Below are positions 1 to 10,300 of a stretch of 64,000 nt of DNA, one piece after another. The first letter of the stretch is position 1. Each line of letters opens with the position of its first letter. Below the pieces are notes generated by a model. It was not told the DNA's origin, did no database searches, and saw only the letters and a list, made by a program, of their open reading frames with translations. Source of the DNA: Catenovulum sediminis (GTDB taxonomy: Bacteria > Pseudomonadota > Gammaproteobacteria > Enterobacterales > Alteromonadaceae); NCBI RefSeq assembly GCF_007289895.1, contig NZ_CP041660.1, positions 1,116,001-1,180,000 on the forward strand, written 5' to 3'. The position numbers and the translations under genes are program-made.

Positions 1-1593
1 ATACCTGTCATCATGAGAGATAACGATGACCATTTTTCCGCTTGATTTCAGCATGGGTAAAATGTCTTGATAGAATATTTTTTTAAATCTGGGGTCTTGG
101 TCGGCCGCCCATTCATCAAATAAACAGATGGGTTTGTCATCTAACAACAATGCCAACAATGCAAGCCGCTTTCTTTGTCCATCGGAAAGTGCTGTGGTAT
201 CTAATCTATGATTGACGACACTGACCTTGTCGGCTAATTCAAGCTTTTCCAGATAAGATTGGATTTTGTTTTGTTGGTGTTCACCGTATATTTTTTCAAA
301 AACGAAAAAGTCGGTGTAAATAGCTGAAATTAAGCTGCGAGCTTGTCTTATATTATGCTTGTCTATTTGCTGATCCCCGATATAAACCGCACCAGAGCTT
401 GGCAAATAATGCATTGATATCAACTTAGATAGCGTTGACTTCCCTGAACCGTTCCCCCCAACGATAAAGGTAATTTGCGATTTTTTAAGTTCAAAACAAA
501 CATTGTTCAGTGCAAATTGATTGGTCCGGTTTGGATAATAATAACTCACCTGATGTAATTTAAGACGGTCCCACTGCTGGATACTTTGCTTTTGCTCTGC
601 TAAGTCTTCTTCGGTGAGTTCTTGGTAGAACGTTTTAATTTTTTTAAGTGCAACTTTACCTTGCTGTAATTCTCCCATCGCATTGAGAATAATACCGACA
701 GGCCCGGTTAGGTAAAGCAGAGCCAGCACGATGCCAAACAACTCAGTGGTCGTAATGCTATATAAATAAGGCAAATGAAATATCACAGCACCAATCACCA
801 AAAATGAAATCATTTCGCCGTAAACTTGCGCAAATATAATGATACTTTTACCTTTAACATCCGCGGATAATCCGCTTTTTTCAGGCTCAAACAACTCTTC
901 TTCTATGTATTGCTCTGCACGTTGGTGGTTTAGTTTTAGTTCTTTGGCACCATAAATTAATCCTTTCACTCCCAACTGGACTTGGTCGTAATATTCCCGT
1001 GATTTAGAGAAAAATCTAAGACCGATGAATATTGGTAATTGGTAACAAACAACCGAAATAAACAAGCAAGCAATAACGAAGAAAAAAACCTGTGAATTCA
1101 GATAAATTAGATAGCCTAAAGTACCCAACACAGTCACCAGACTAATCCAAATGACGGGTAAATTGGCTGCAGCAACTGTTAAGGCAGGTATATCGACATT
1201 GAGCAAATTGATGAGTTTTGCCTGCCCAATACGCTCTAAATTGGCATACGGGAGTGCATTAATGCGCTTATATAGACTGATTCGATGAACAACAGAAGCA
1301 CGTTCGGCAATATACATCGACAATATTGTCGATGTCGACTTTATCGCCACAATGCCAATACAGATAAGTACAAAAACCCATCCCATTTCGCTGGTCGGTG
1401 AATTAAAGAAATTATAATTTTCAACGCTCAGTTGATTGTTAACAGACTTATCAGAGGCTGTTGCATACAAGATAAAGGGGATCAGTGTGGCATAACTTAA
1501 ACCAGTTATGATACCCAGTAAAATAGAGGCAAAAAACAAATTAGGTGATACTCGCCAAAACAAGTCTGATATATTTTTAAGTTCCATATTCAT
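1..1593 (-). CDS. Cyclic-peptide export ABC transporter (PvdE/SyrD type), C-terminus cut by window edge
   Basis: This is a fused permease-ATPase half transporter of the inner membrane. The N-terminal region starts MNMELKNISDLFWRVSPN and is followed by hydrophobic segments, so the membrane domain precedes the ATPase. The ATPase domain shows Walker A GGNGSGKST (around 450-430), an LSDGQRKR signature (around 170), Walker B CLFDEW and an SHDD switch histidine. The GGNGSGKST and LSDGQ forms are typical of the cyclic peptide exporter family (PvdE, SyrD). About 531 codons are visible. The family is usually about 550 residues, so only some 15-25 are missing at the left edge. The ATG at 1593 lies 2 bp after the stop of the acylase gene, so the two are cotranscribed. 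The cargo is not visible. A lipopeptide or acylated siderophore precursor is inferred from the acylase partner. Confidence 0.85.
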   Translation of the reverse strand, partial: MNMELKNISDLFWRVSPNLFFASILLGIITGLSYATLIPFILYATASDKSVNNQLSVENYNFFNSPTSEMGWVFVLICIGIVAIKSTSTILSMYIAERASVVHRISLYKRINALPYANLERIGQAKLINLLNVDIPALTVAAANLPVIWISLVTVLGTLGYLIYLNSQVFFFVIACLFISVVCYQLPIFIGLRFFSKSREYYDQVQLGVKGLIYGAKELKLNHQRAEQYIEEELFEPEKSGLSADVKGKSIIIFAQVYGEMISFLVIGAVIFHLPYLYSITTTELFGIVLALLYLTGPVGIILNAMGELQQGKVALKKIKTFYQELTEEDLAEQKQSIQQWDRLKLHQVSYYYPNRTNQFALNNVCFELKKSQITFIVGGNGSGKSTLSKLISMHYLPSSGAVYIGDQQIDKHNIRQARSLISAIYTDFFVFEKIYGEHQQNKIQSYLEKLELADKVSVVNHRLDTTALSDGQRKRLALLALLLDDKPICLFDEWAADQDPRFKKIFYQDILPMLKSSGKMVIVISHDDRY

Positions 1594-1595
1594 AA

Positions 1596-4127
1596 TTAAT
1601 TAGCTTTGATTTTGGGTTTTAGCGTGAGTCGCTTATTGTGAAAATTAGTCAATAGTAGGATATATTTGCCCTGATGGTGGAAGGCGATTAAATCATCGTA
1701 ATGCTGGCTCAAAACATTGCCTGATTGACCTGTTGAAATACTAAAAAGGGAGTTTTTGTCATTTTTCAAATCAATAATCTGGCGATAACTTGGACCAAAA
1801 AATTGATTGAAACGACTGTCTTCCATTAAGCTAACAGGCGCAACATTAACCGTATCGCCACCACCAGGACTTGCAATTGAGCGATGAAAGACTTCAGATA
1901 AAATGCTATCTGGCGACTTGGGAGAGTGAGGCGCTTGTATATTATCGCTTAGCGGAAAATGAGGATACTGAGCAATATGTAGTTTTGACCACTGCCATGT
2001 TGACATATCAGTACCCAACTTTTGCACTAACTCATTAAGAGCGTGATCTAATGCATAAATTAAAAGCTGGTCGCAACTTTCAATTGTTTGCGCGGTTTCA
2101 AGGTAATCACACCATTCCGATTGTCCGTCTAACAGTACTGTTTCAATAAATTTCTGATTTTCTTGGCGCATCAAAGAATCAAGTGCCTGCAGGTTATGCT
2201 GCACTCGCGACGACTTTGCCGAGTCATCCTCCAATAACAAGCGATTAAAATGTGCAGTCCAAGCAGCAAACAAACTGGCTTCAGGGCTAGTTAATTGCAT
2301 ATTGCCATCCCATTTCTTTAGTAAATTTATCGCTTCGGTTTGTTGTGGCGAACGTGTTTGTATTTGCAACATTCGCGCTAACAGCTTTGACTTTGCCGGA
2401 TGCAAAACATCCAGTTGAATCTGTTTAAAATGCTCTACGGATAATATTCTATCTGCGTTTTTAAGCAGATGGGTGATGCGCTTCGCGCGGTAATCTTCTG
2501 CCCAATCTGATGTAATTGGATATGGATAATCATCAGCCAATACGTTGTTATTGGCTGTAACAATCATACCACTTTCAGGGTTGAACAAAGTCGGCCATTC
2601 ATTTTGAGCTATCCAACCTTGCCAATCACTTTCGGATAGCCAGCCTTTAGCTGGAACTGCCCCTGAATGGACTCGTTTTGGAAATTTTCCAGGTGCAAGA
2701 TAGCCGATATTGCCTTGTTTATCGGCATAGACAAAATTATGAATTGGAGCGACAAAGCTACTCAACGCTTGATTAAACTGTTGCCAGTTTTGCGCATAGT
2801 TGATATTCAAGAAACTAGAAAAAGTGCCGCCTTGTTGTTCATCGCCAATCCACCGCAAACTATAAGCATAACTATTGTGTGAACCTTGCAAATCGCTTAA
2901 TAGTGGTCCCCGGTGTGTGCGACGTATTACGACAGAATATGGCGCTTTTTCTTTTTCTAAAAACCCAGGTTTTATTTTTATCTGCTCAACAGTCACGTCC
3001 ATATCCAGATATTCACCGTCGACTTCATACTGATTGATGTTGTCTGGATTAATTTTTTCTAAATACGCATCTTGAGTATCAGCCATCATATTAGTTAAAC
3101 CCCAAGCTATATTTTGATTGTGACCAATCACCACAAAGGGTAAACCTGGGAATGTTGCACCAGATACCTTGAGCTGTTTTGTATTTATATCAGCCAAGTA
3201 AAAAATCGAGGGGATAGAATTAGTCAAATGTGGATCATTTGCCAATAACGGCATACCACTGCCAGTATGCTGACCTGAGACCACCCAACTGTTACTACCA
3301 ATGTATGACTTAGGGCTTAAATATTCTGTAGGAAGAATATTTGCAGCGGCTCTATCAATCGCGCGATTATCTGCAATTTTAGCCATGAGTGCGTTAGTTT
3401 TGCTTAAACCGACAGTTTGTATCAACTCAGAGCGCTGCAACTCAGCAGATAAGTTTGTCGACAGCTGCACAGTCATCAGCTGCATCCACAGCAGTGAATC
3501 TACCTCTGTCCAAGCTTTTGGCTGAAATCCATAAAGCAGGTACTCAATAGGCAATAAATCGAGTTGTTTAATCCCCGCATTCACGCCTTGGACATAATGC
3601 TCTAGCACCTTTTTCTCTCTCTGTGGCAAATTCTGCCACATGCGCTCTGCATTTTTTTGTAACCTCAGAGTACGCATAAAAATGTCGGATTGCAGCGAAG
3701 ATGCACCCAGTATTTCACTTAACTGACCTGATGCTGTTTTACGATTCATTTCCATTTGCCATAGTCGATTTTGCGCATGGGCAAAACCTAGGGCAAAAAA
3801 TGCATCTAAATCTTCTTCTGCTTGGATATGAGCAACTCCGTTAGCATCATATTGAATGAAGGTTTCATCCAAAATATGTTCAAGTGCTAACTGGCCATCT
3901 TTCTTTGGCAAACTAAAAGACAACCAATAGACAAATAAAATAAAGATTAAACTAAGAGGTAAGACGAGAAATATAATCACCCTAGATAGCAGGGGGTAAT
4001 GATTAAAATAATTTACATTCTTATTTTTTTTATTGGCAGCGAAAAAAGTAAGCGCTTTCAAAGAAAACAATGGCTTGTCCTTTTTTATATTTATTATTCG
4101 TATTTTTAGCGCGTTAAAGGTTACCAA
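1596..4127 (-). CDS. Penicillin-acylase-family Ntn hydrolase, membrane anchored
   Basis: The protein is up to 843 residues and belongs to the penicillin amidase superfamily (penicillin acylases, AHL acylases, PvdQ), which hydrolyse amide-linked acyl groups in the periplasm. A hydrophobic anchor lies at about residues 50-70. The alpha-subunit core (GVAHIQAEEDLDAFFALGFAHAQNRLWQME) follows. The autocatalytic junction is G277|S278 in IGSNSWVVSG, which makes Ser278 the N-terminal nucleophile of the beta subunit. The beta subunit has LLANDPHL and an Asn-rich TANNN motif. The first open start is TTG at 4127 with no clear Shine-Dalgarno, and the first 45 residues look unlike a signal region. GTG at 3980 would give a compact signal anchor, so the start is uncertain. 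It heads an operon with the exporter. The substrate (lipopeptide, siderophore precursor or AHL) is unknown. Confidence 0.88.
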   Translation of the reverse strand: MVTFNALKIRIINIKKDKPLFSLKALTFFAANKKNKNVNYFNHYPLLSRVIIFLVLPLSLIFILFVYWLSFSLPKKDGQLALEHILDETFIQYDANGVAHIQAEEDLDAFFALGFAHAQNRLWQMEMNRKTASGQLSEILGASSLQSDIFMRTLRLQKNAERMWQNLPQREKKVLEHYVQGVNAGIKQLDLLPIEYLLYGFQPKAWTEVDSLLWMQLMTVQLSTNLSAELQRSELIQTVGLSKTNALMAKIADNRAIDRAAANILPTEYLSPKSYIGSNSWVVSGQHTGSGMPLLANDPHLTNSIPSIFYLADINTKQLKVSGATFPGLPFVVIGHNQNIAWGLTNMMADTQDAYLEKINPDNINQYEVDGEYLDMDVTVEQIKIKPGFLEKEKAPYSVVIRRTHRGPLLSDLQGSHNSYAYSLRWIGDEQQGGTFSSFLNINYAQNWQQFNQALSSFVAPIHNFVYADKQGNIGYLAPGKFPKRVHSGAVPAKGWLSESDWQGWIAQNEWPTLFNPESGMIVTANNNVLADDYPYPITSDWAEDYRAKRITHLLKNADRILSVEHFKQIQLDVLHPAKSKLLARMLQIQTRSPQQTEAINLLKKWDGNMQLTSPEASLFAAWTAHFNRLLLEDDSAKSSRVQHNLQALDSLMRQENQKFIETVLLDGQSEWCDYLETAQTIESCDQLLIYALDHALNELVQKLGTDMSTWQWSKLHIAQYPHFPLSDNIQAPHSPKSPDSILSEVFHRSIASPGGGDTVNVAPVSLMEDSRFNQFFGPSYRQIIDLKNDKNSLFSISTGQSGNVLSQHYDDLIAFHHQGKYILLLTNFHNKRLTLKPKIKAN
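4048..4060. promoter_or_regulatory. Possible LacI-family operator near the acylase start
   Basis: GTAAGCGCTTTCA is a near-palindrome of the LacI/GalR type (TGAAAGCGCTTACA-like). It is identical over 13 bases to the site upstream of the GH3 gene at 17723-17735. It lies inside the long version of the acylase ORF. If that gene really starts at GTG 3980, the site would be promoter-proximal, about 70 bases upstream. A 13-base repeat can occur by chance in 64 kb, so this is a weak call. Confidence 0.25.
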
Positions 4128-4129
4128 CT

Positions 4130-4166
4130 ATAAACGGCGCAATGTTCGATTTAAAACATTACGCCG
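4130..4166 (-). terminator. Intrinsic terminator after the TonB receptor gene
   Basis: The arms CGGCG-C-AATGTT and AACATT-A-CGCCG flank a short AT-rich loop. Read on the minus strand the single mismatch becomes a U-G wobble, so the stem is continuous only in that RNA. It is followed by UUUAUAG. It lies about 30 bases after the receptor stop and just before the acylase start. The short U tract makes it a modest terminator. Confidence 0.55.
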
Positions 4167-4196
4167 CTAAGTACTTCACAAAACGTCATATTTCAT

Positions 4197-7100
4197 TTAG
4201 AAACTATAACGGCCACCCACTATATACCGTGGTCCATATTGGCGAGCATATAAAAACTGCTCTTCAAAACGTCCGTAACCTTGCTCAGTTTCATTATTTA
4301 GGTTTACACCATCAAAAAACACTGTCAGGCTATCGGAAACATCATAGTTGATACTCATATCCCACTGTGCAAATTCACGCGCAAATTGCGGGGGCGCTTC
4401 AGATGAGCCTTGCGATTGACCTTGGCCAATCAAATGCGCATCACGCCATGCGTAAGTCGCTTTAATTGACAGTCCATCTTTTTCATAAAACGCCTGAAAG
4501 TTCATTGAATCGCTGATACCCGGCAAGACAGCTTGCGTGCCTAATACATATGGATCGTAGGTCACATCACCATCAACGATAGTTGCGTTAAACGCAGTAC
4601 CAAAACCGCTGTCACCAAACAAATGTTGTACAGCAAATTCAGCGCCGTAGACCGAACGTTTACCAACGTTTTCCGGTGAGCTTAACTGCCATGTAATCAA
4701 AGGATCTTCTGGATCAGGCAATATTTCACCATCTGCATTACCATGTCCATTAGATAACATTTGTTGGTAGATTGCTGAATCGGTTGGCTGTTCGCCTCGC
4801 AGAGTGATTTGATCCACCGCTTCGTTGTATCGCTTACCTTTGTAAATATCATGAACACCCAACTCCTGATGCTGCACGGTTGAACCCTCAATCCAGTCAT
4901 CGACATCTTTACTGAATAAACCTAACGATAGATAACTGGCATCGTCGTAATAATATTCAAACGAAAGGTCAATATTCGTCGACTGGAATGGTTTTAAGTT
5001 TGTATTACCGCGAGAGCCGGTACGTGCACCAATTTTAGGACTGCCGGTAAAAGAGGTCGCGCCGGTTAAATTGCCCAACCCAGCCCGAGTAATCGACTTG
5101 CCAACTGAAAAGCGAGCGACAAAATCATCAGTCACATCAACTTTTAAGTCGAACATTGGCAGCAATAAATCATAACTCCCAGTGTAGTTGACTATTTCAC
5201 CTTCACCGCCATTTTTATAGTAGGTAATCCATTCAGATGCGGCAACCCAGCGCACTTCATCTACGAGCTTGCTAATAGAAGGGCTTTCAACATCTGTTTT
5301 TTCATAACGGACACCGGCATTCAGCGTCATCATCATATCCGCAACGTCAAAATCCCATTGCGTTTGCAAATAAAGGCTACTGGTGGTCTCTTCAACCAAA
5401 CTCCTATCAACCGTATTAAAGTAAGCATCAGGTACATATACGTTGCTACCCATTACTTCTTCGGTTAACACCGCAGTTTGAATTGCAACAACTCTGTCAT
5501 AGTCATAGCTATAATAATAGTTCGGTGCTAAATCACTGCCACCACCAGCGAACGCATCTAGAAAATCCCCGGTATCATGCGTAATAAACATCTCTTCTGG
5601 AAATATTTCGGTAAAACTCGGATCAAAACCGGGGCCGCCACGTAACCCACTCCAAGCATTTATACCACTGAGTGACTGATCTATCACAGCCGCACCAAAT
5701 TTAACCACAGCCAAAGGCGAATTCAGCGTACTATACCAAGTCACATCGGCCTGTACTTGGTCGACTTTAGATTCGCCGGGTGAATGTAAAAACTGGCTAA
5801 AATTTGAATCAATATCAGCGGCATGTAACTGGTTTGTACCATTGTTCCACAACACATTTACGTGTGGCACTTCGCCATTACGATAATCATAGGTTTTTGA
5901 AGTGAGCTTATCTGAGCCTAAAATAACTTGGCCTGAGTTGCCGCTGCCTTTGTCTGCACCATTGTCAATTTCACTTTTGGCGCTGTGTAGGTCAAAATTA
6001 AAGTGTAAATCATCAGTGATTTGCCAGTCTAAGTTAAAGCCAGTTGATTTAGAGTCGACTTCAGTGGTGCCTTTACTGGCGCTGAAAGAACCATCATCAC
6101 CACCGATGTTGGCAAAAACGGCGGTCCCATTTTTATCCAATTCATAAGCATTGATATTCGCACCAAAGTTATTCCAAATACCCCAGCCAACTGATTCAGT
6201 TGCGGTTGTCGCCAAAGTAACTGTATGGTCTAAAGTGAAAATGATATTGTCTTTTGGCGAATATTGCAGTGTTACCTGTCCATTGGTGCGTTCTCGTCGA
6301 GAGTTTTCAATACCGTAGTTCATATCTTTTGGAAAGAAAAATGGAGAAACCGCCTCACCGGTAGATTTGTCAGTAAACGCGTTAATTAGGTTACCTTGTG
6401 CATCAACTGGACGATTATCTACGACCGCGCCACTTGGGCTAAAAGGTAATTCTATGCCCTTAGCATTGTCTTGATTGTCAACATAGCCATATTGCCAACC
6501 TTGAATACTCGCTTGTTGTTTTTGAAAGTCACGTCTGTGGTGTGAAATCGTCGCCGAGACACCGAGCATGCCATCCCTAAAAGTATCACTATAAATAGCG
6601 GCCCACTCTGGTGTCACATCATCACCTTCCACATTGGACGTATCCATTATAGCTTTGCCCATCACAGCTAAAGTGCGACCAGGAGATTTAAGCGGTTTAT
6701 TGGTCACAATATTAACCGTTGCGCCTAAACCACCGGTTGGTGTTTCAGCCGAGGCTGTTTTTTTAATTTCTAATGCGCTGACGCCTTCTGATGATAAATT
6801 TTCAAAACTAAATGAGCGGGAAAACCCAGTACCCGGCATTTGACGACCATTTAGTGTCACCAGATTGAAATCAGGACCAAAACCGCGAACCGTAATCTGA
6901 CTGCCCTCACCGTTTGAGCGGCTGATGGTTACCCCAGTAATACGCTGTAATGATTCCGCTAAGTTGGTGTCTGGAAATTTCCCCATCTCTTCTGCTGAAA
7001 TAGCGTCCATCACGCCCATAGTATCGCGTTTTAAATCCATTGAACGAATTAAACTACCGCGGATCCCTTTTACTTTAATAACTTCGACATCTTCAGCCTG

Positions 7101-7208
7101 TTCCATACTGGTTTCTTCGGCTGCATTTATAGTGGTAGACATCGCTGCACCAAAAATTAAAAACAATGACGATGCTAGTTTTGTTTTTTTAAAGTTAATT
7201 AATTTCAT
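4197..7208 (-). CDS. TonB-dependent outer-membrane receptor (SusC-like role, glucan oligosaccharide uptake)
   Basis: The protein is about 1003 residues. The signal peptide MKLINFKKTKLASSLFLIFG ends near INA-AEE. A plug domain follows, with ISAEEMGKFPDTNLAESLQR and ITVRGFGPDFNLVTLNGRQMP, typical of the large TonB-dependent receptors of Xanthomonas, Caulobacter and Alteromonadales polysaccharide loci. A 22-strand barrel ending in RYSF follows, and the terminal Phe fits insertion by the BAM machinery. The ORF is open upstream to 7265, but ATG at 7208 follows a GAGAAAG site and starts the signal peptide, so it is preferred. It lies 130 bp downstream of the GH16 gene on the same strand, so the likely cargo is laminarin or mixed-linkage glucan oligosaccharides. 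Transport needs TonB-ExbBD encoded elsewhere. Confidence 0.92.
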   Translation of the reverse strand: MKLINFKKTKLASSLFLIFGAAMSTTINAAEETSMEQAEDVEVIKVKGIRGSLIRSMDLKRDTMGVMDAISAEEMGKFPDTNLAESLQRITGVTISRSNGEGSQITVRGFGPDFNLVTLNGRQMPGTGFSRSFSFENLSSEGVSALEIKKTASAETPTGGLGATVNIVTNKPLKSPGRTLAVMGKAIMDTSNVEGDDVTPEWAAIYSDTFRDGMLGVSATISHHRRDFQKQQASIQGWQYGYVDNQDNAKGIELPFSPSGAVVDNRPVDAQGNLINAFTDKSTGEAVSPFFFPKDMNYGIENSRRERTNGQVTLQYSPKDNIIFTLDHTVTLATTATESVGWGIWNNFGANINAYELDKNGTAVFANIGGDDGSFSASKGTTEVDSKSTGFNLDWQITDDLHFNFDLHSAKSEIDNGADKGSGNSGQVILGSDKLTSKTYDYRNGEVPHVNVLWNNGTNQLHAADIDSNFSQFLHSPGESKVDQVQADVTWYSTLNSPLAVVKFGAAVIDQSLSGINAWSGLRGGPGFDPSFTEIFPEEMFITHDTGDFLDAFAGGGSDLAPNYYYSYDYDRVVAIQTAVLTEEVMGSNVYVPDAYFNTVDRSLVEETTSSLYLQTQWDFDVADMMMTLNAGVRYEKTDVESPSISKLVDEVRWVAASEWITYYKNGGEGEIVNYTGSYDLLLPMFDLKVDVTDDFVARFSVGKSITRAGLGNLTGATSFTGSPKIGARTGSRGNTNLKPFQSTNIDLSFEYYYDDASYLSLGLFSKDVDDWIEGSTVQHQELGVHDIYKGKRYNEAVDQITLRGEQPTDSAIYQQMLSNGHGNADGEILPDPEDPLITWQLSSPENVGKRSVYGAEFAVQHLFGDSGFGTAFNATIVDGDVTYDPYVLGTQAVLPGISDSMNFQAFYEKDGLSIKATYAWRDAHLIGQGQSQGSSEAPPQFAREFAQWDMSINYDVSDSLTVFFDGVNLNNETEQGYGRFEEQFLYARQYGPRYIVGGRYSF

Positions 7209-7297
7209 AACTTTCTCTTCTAAAAATTTTGTTTCGTTGATTGACCACAAACCGCTTTCTTTCAAGCTGATTTTTCATGGGGTCAACACTCTTTGCT

Positions 7298-7316
7298 GAG
7301 GTGGCGTCACCACCTC
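7298..7316 (-). other. Intercistronic stem-loop between GH16 and TonB receptor genes
   Basis: GAGGTGG and CCACCTC pair around a five-base loop (CGTCA). On the minus strand no U tract follows, so this is not a classic terminator. It may attenuate or stabilise mRNA between the two genes, as is common between unequally expressed genes of one operon. Confidence 0.4.
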
Positions 7317-7338
7317 TTAAACTTTAAATGTCGAAACC

Positions 7339-10300
7339 TTAGTTCTGGATTTTCACACTGACATTGTCCAATTGAACTTCACCGACAGCAGCCCCCATAT
7401 CAAATAATACGCGGCTGGTCACATCACCAAAATCAGGGGTAAAGGTGAAAGTATATGTGGTCCAGTTGGCTGTTAAAGATACGGTTTCAGTGACACTTGA
7501 CCAAGGTGCCATGTCTAATCCTAAACCCGCTAGAATATCTCGTGAATCTGCAGAGCGAGCGTCAAAGCTCAGTACATAGGTTGTGCCTGCAACAATCTCC
7601 ATTGCCTGTTTTAAGCTAACATCCCAAGGGTTACCTGCAGCCTGTACGTTGGCACTGAAAATACCGTTACTGATACTTTCGGCCATGCCATCACTGCCGC
7701 CCCAGTTGGCAGATGAATCAAAGGTGCCATTGGTGAGTATTTCACTGCCCAAGTTGCCGCCCGAGCCATTACCTGAATCACCAGAACCCTGCACCTGTAC
7801 ACTGACATTGTCTAATTGAACTTGACCGACAGCGGCGCCCATATCGAAAAATACTCGATTGTTGGCGTCACCAAAATCTGGCGTGAAGGTAAAAGTATAT
7901 GTTGTCCAGTTTGGCGTTAAAGATACCGTTTCAGTGACGCTTGACCATGGATCATAATCCAATCCAAGACCCGCAATGATGGCGCGTGAGTCATCTGAGC
8001 GCGCATCAAAACTCATCACATAAGTGGTGCCGGCAACCAATGTAATCGGGTGTTTTAAACTCACATCCCAAGGATTCCCTGCTGCCTGTACGTTGGCACT
8101 GAAAATACCGTTACTGATACTATCGGCCATACCATCACTGCCACCCCAGTTACCTGCTGCATCAAATGAACTTGATGCTACCAGTTCATTTCCGTCGCCT
8201 CCACTAGAGTCATCGCCACCAGTATCACCGCCAGTATCACCGCCAGTATCACCGCCAGTATCACCGTCAGCATCACCGCCCGAGCCATTATCATCTGGGT
8301 TTTGGTTAGCTGAAGGTACGCCAAAGAATACATTATCAATACGGTAAACCGCACCAGTACCTGTGGCCCATTGCGGGAATACCATAATGATATCAATCGC
8401 CGATACATCTAAACCTGCCGATACCAAATCAAGCAATGGGAAGGTATAAGATTGCCACTCTCCTAATTTTGGTGCTTCACCTTGTTTACTAGTCGTTAAA
8501 TTAACCTCAGCGGCGGTCGCACCACCGGTACTTTCTACTTTTAAAAACCACTCAGTTTCACCCGCGGTTGGCATGTTCATCACTTTCAAATCAAAGCGTA
8601 AAACACCGTCATTGATAATGTCATTCACGTTGGCAACACCACCGGTATCACGACCAAAGAAACCAACAACGGTGCCGCCGTCACTGCCTTCACCGATCGT
8701 AAATTCTGCAGTTGCACCATACTCAGCATCATCTTCCACTTCAATTTGCGGTAAAAATGCACAGCAGTCCCACAAGGTCCAGCCACTTTGTAAGGTATCT
8801 TTGTATACCGTATAAATTTCATCGTAAATGGTATTATCTGGGCCTTTGGGCGTATCTGTGCCACCATCGACCGGGCCTGAACTATGGATTTTAACGTTAT
8901 CTAAACGAAAGACTGCACCATCCCCTTGACCCCAAGTTGGGAAAACCAGCACAACATCAATAGCAGATACGTCAAACCCACTTTCAACAAAAGGTTTTAA
9001 CGGAATACTATAGTGCATCCACTCATCTAAAACCGGATTTTCAGGTAATCGCACATCCGCTTCAGTGCCACCTAAGGCAGTACCACCATTTGATTCGATT
9101 TTGATAAACCATGGTGTATTTGCATTTGCTGGCGGGTTAACTAACTTAAGATCAAACTCGATAACACCCGACTGAGATAAAGAGCTGCCGTCAAACGGAT
9201 AACCTGAGCCACCTTGATCTTCGCGTACGTTAAAACCAACAACAGCAGACCCATTTATATTAAATTCAGCCACGTTGCCGTGCTCTGCGTCATCTGAGAC
9301 GATTACAGGTACAAGATCACTTTCACCATTTGCGACACGCGAATCCCACATTGGCCAGTTTGGATTGGCGTCGTCTTCAAACAAGGTGAGTTTAGCCCCT
9401 TCAAACGCGGCGCCAATGGTTAAGTTATCGACCCAAAACTCGCCCTCTGCGTTAACAAATTTGATCGCCGTAATAGCCGATGAATCAATACCTAATTCGC
9501 GAAAGGTTCCTAGATTAAAAACAAAATGCTGCCATTCACCAATTGTCGGTGTGATCCCATCTAAATTATCCGCTAATCCAACGGCCGCCGTTTCTAAGCG
9601 CTGCGCTGAGCCAAAACTATTTACATCCGCAAATTGAACTTGTGTCTCTTCTTCAGAGCCTGATTCAATTTTTAACATCCAGTTTGAAATATCTGTTGCA
9701 TTGACAACTCTCAGATCAAACTCAATTTTTGCATCATCCGGTAATAAGGTGCCATCATATGCCGTACCTGAGAAACCAACGTCAACGCTGGCATCTGAAT
9801 TGACAAAATGCGCAACGTCTCCATAGACATCATCACCTGAATCCAGCACTTGTGCGCTATCACCACCGGTCAAAGCCCAAGCTGAATTAGCGTCCTCAAA
9901 TAAATCAACACCGACTGGTACCGGTAAAATAGGCGGTACAGGTACCGGCGCAGCCCCTTTCACATAGGTATTGTTGTAATAATCAGAATTAATCGTGGCA
10001 CAACCTTTACCTGTTGCGGGATCTTTAGCGCACTGGTAAACCCGTACATAATCGATTTGTAAGGCATTACCGTTGACATAGGCGCTATGGTCAACACCTT
10101 GCGCCAAGGAGCCATTATCATCACCCACAAAATATTGATGCGACTGGTGATTCCGACCTGCCCATTTACCACCGACAGCGTTGTTTAGGATAATGAAAAA
10201 GTCTTGATCAAATGGCGCTGTAGAATAAACCGTTTCTTTTTCACCGGCCGGGTTAAAGTACTCGGTATACCAACCTTTGGTGCTTAAGCCGTTTGCTTCA

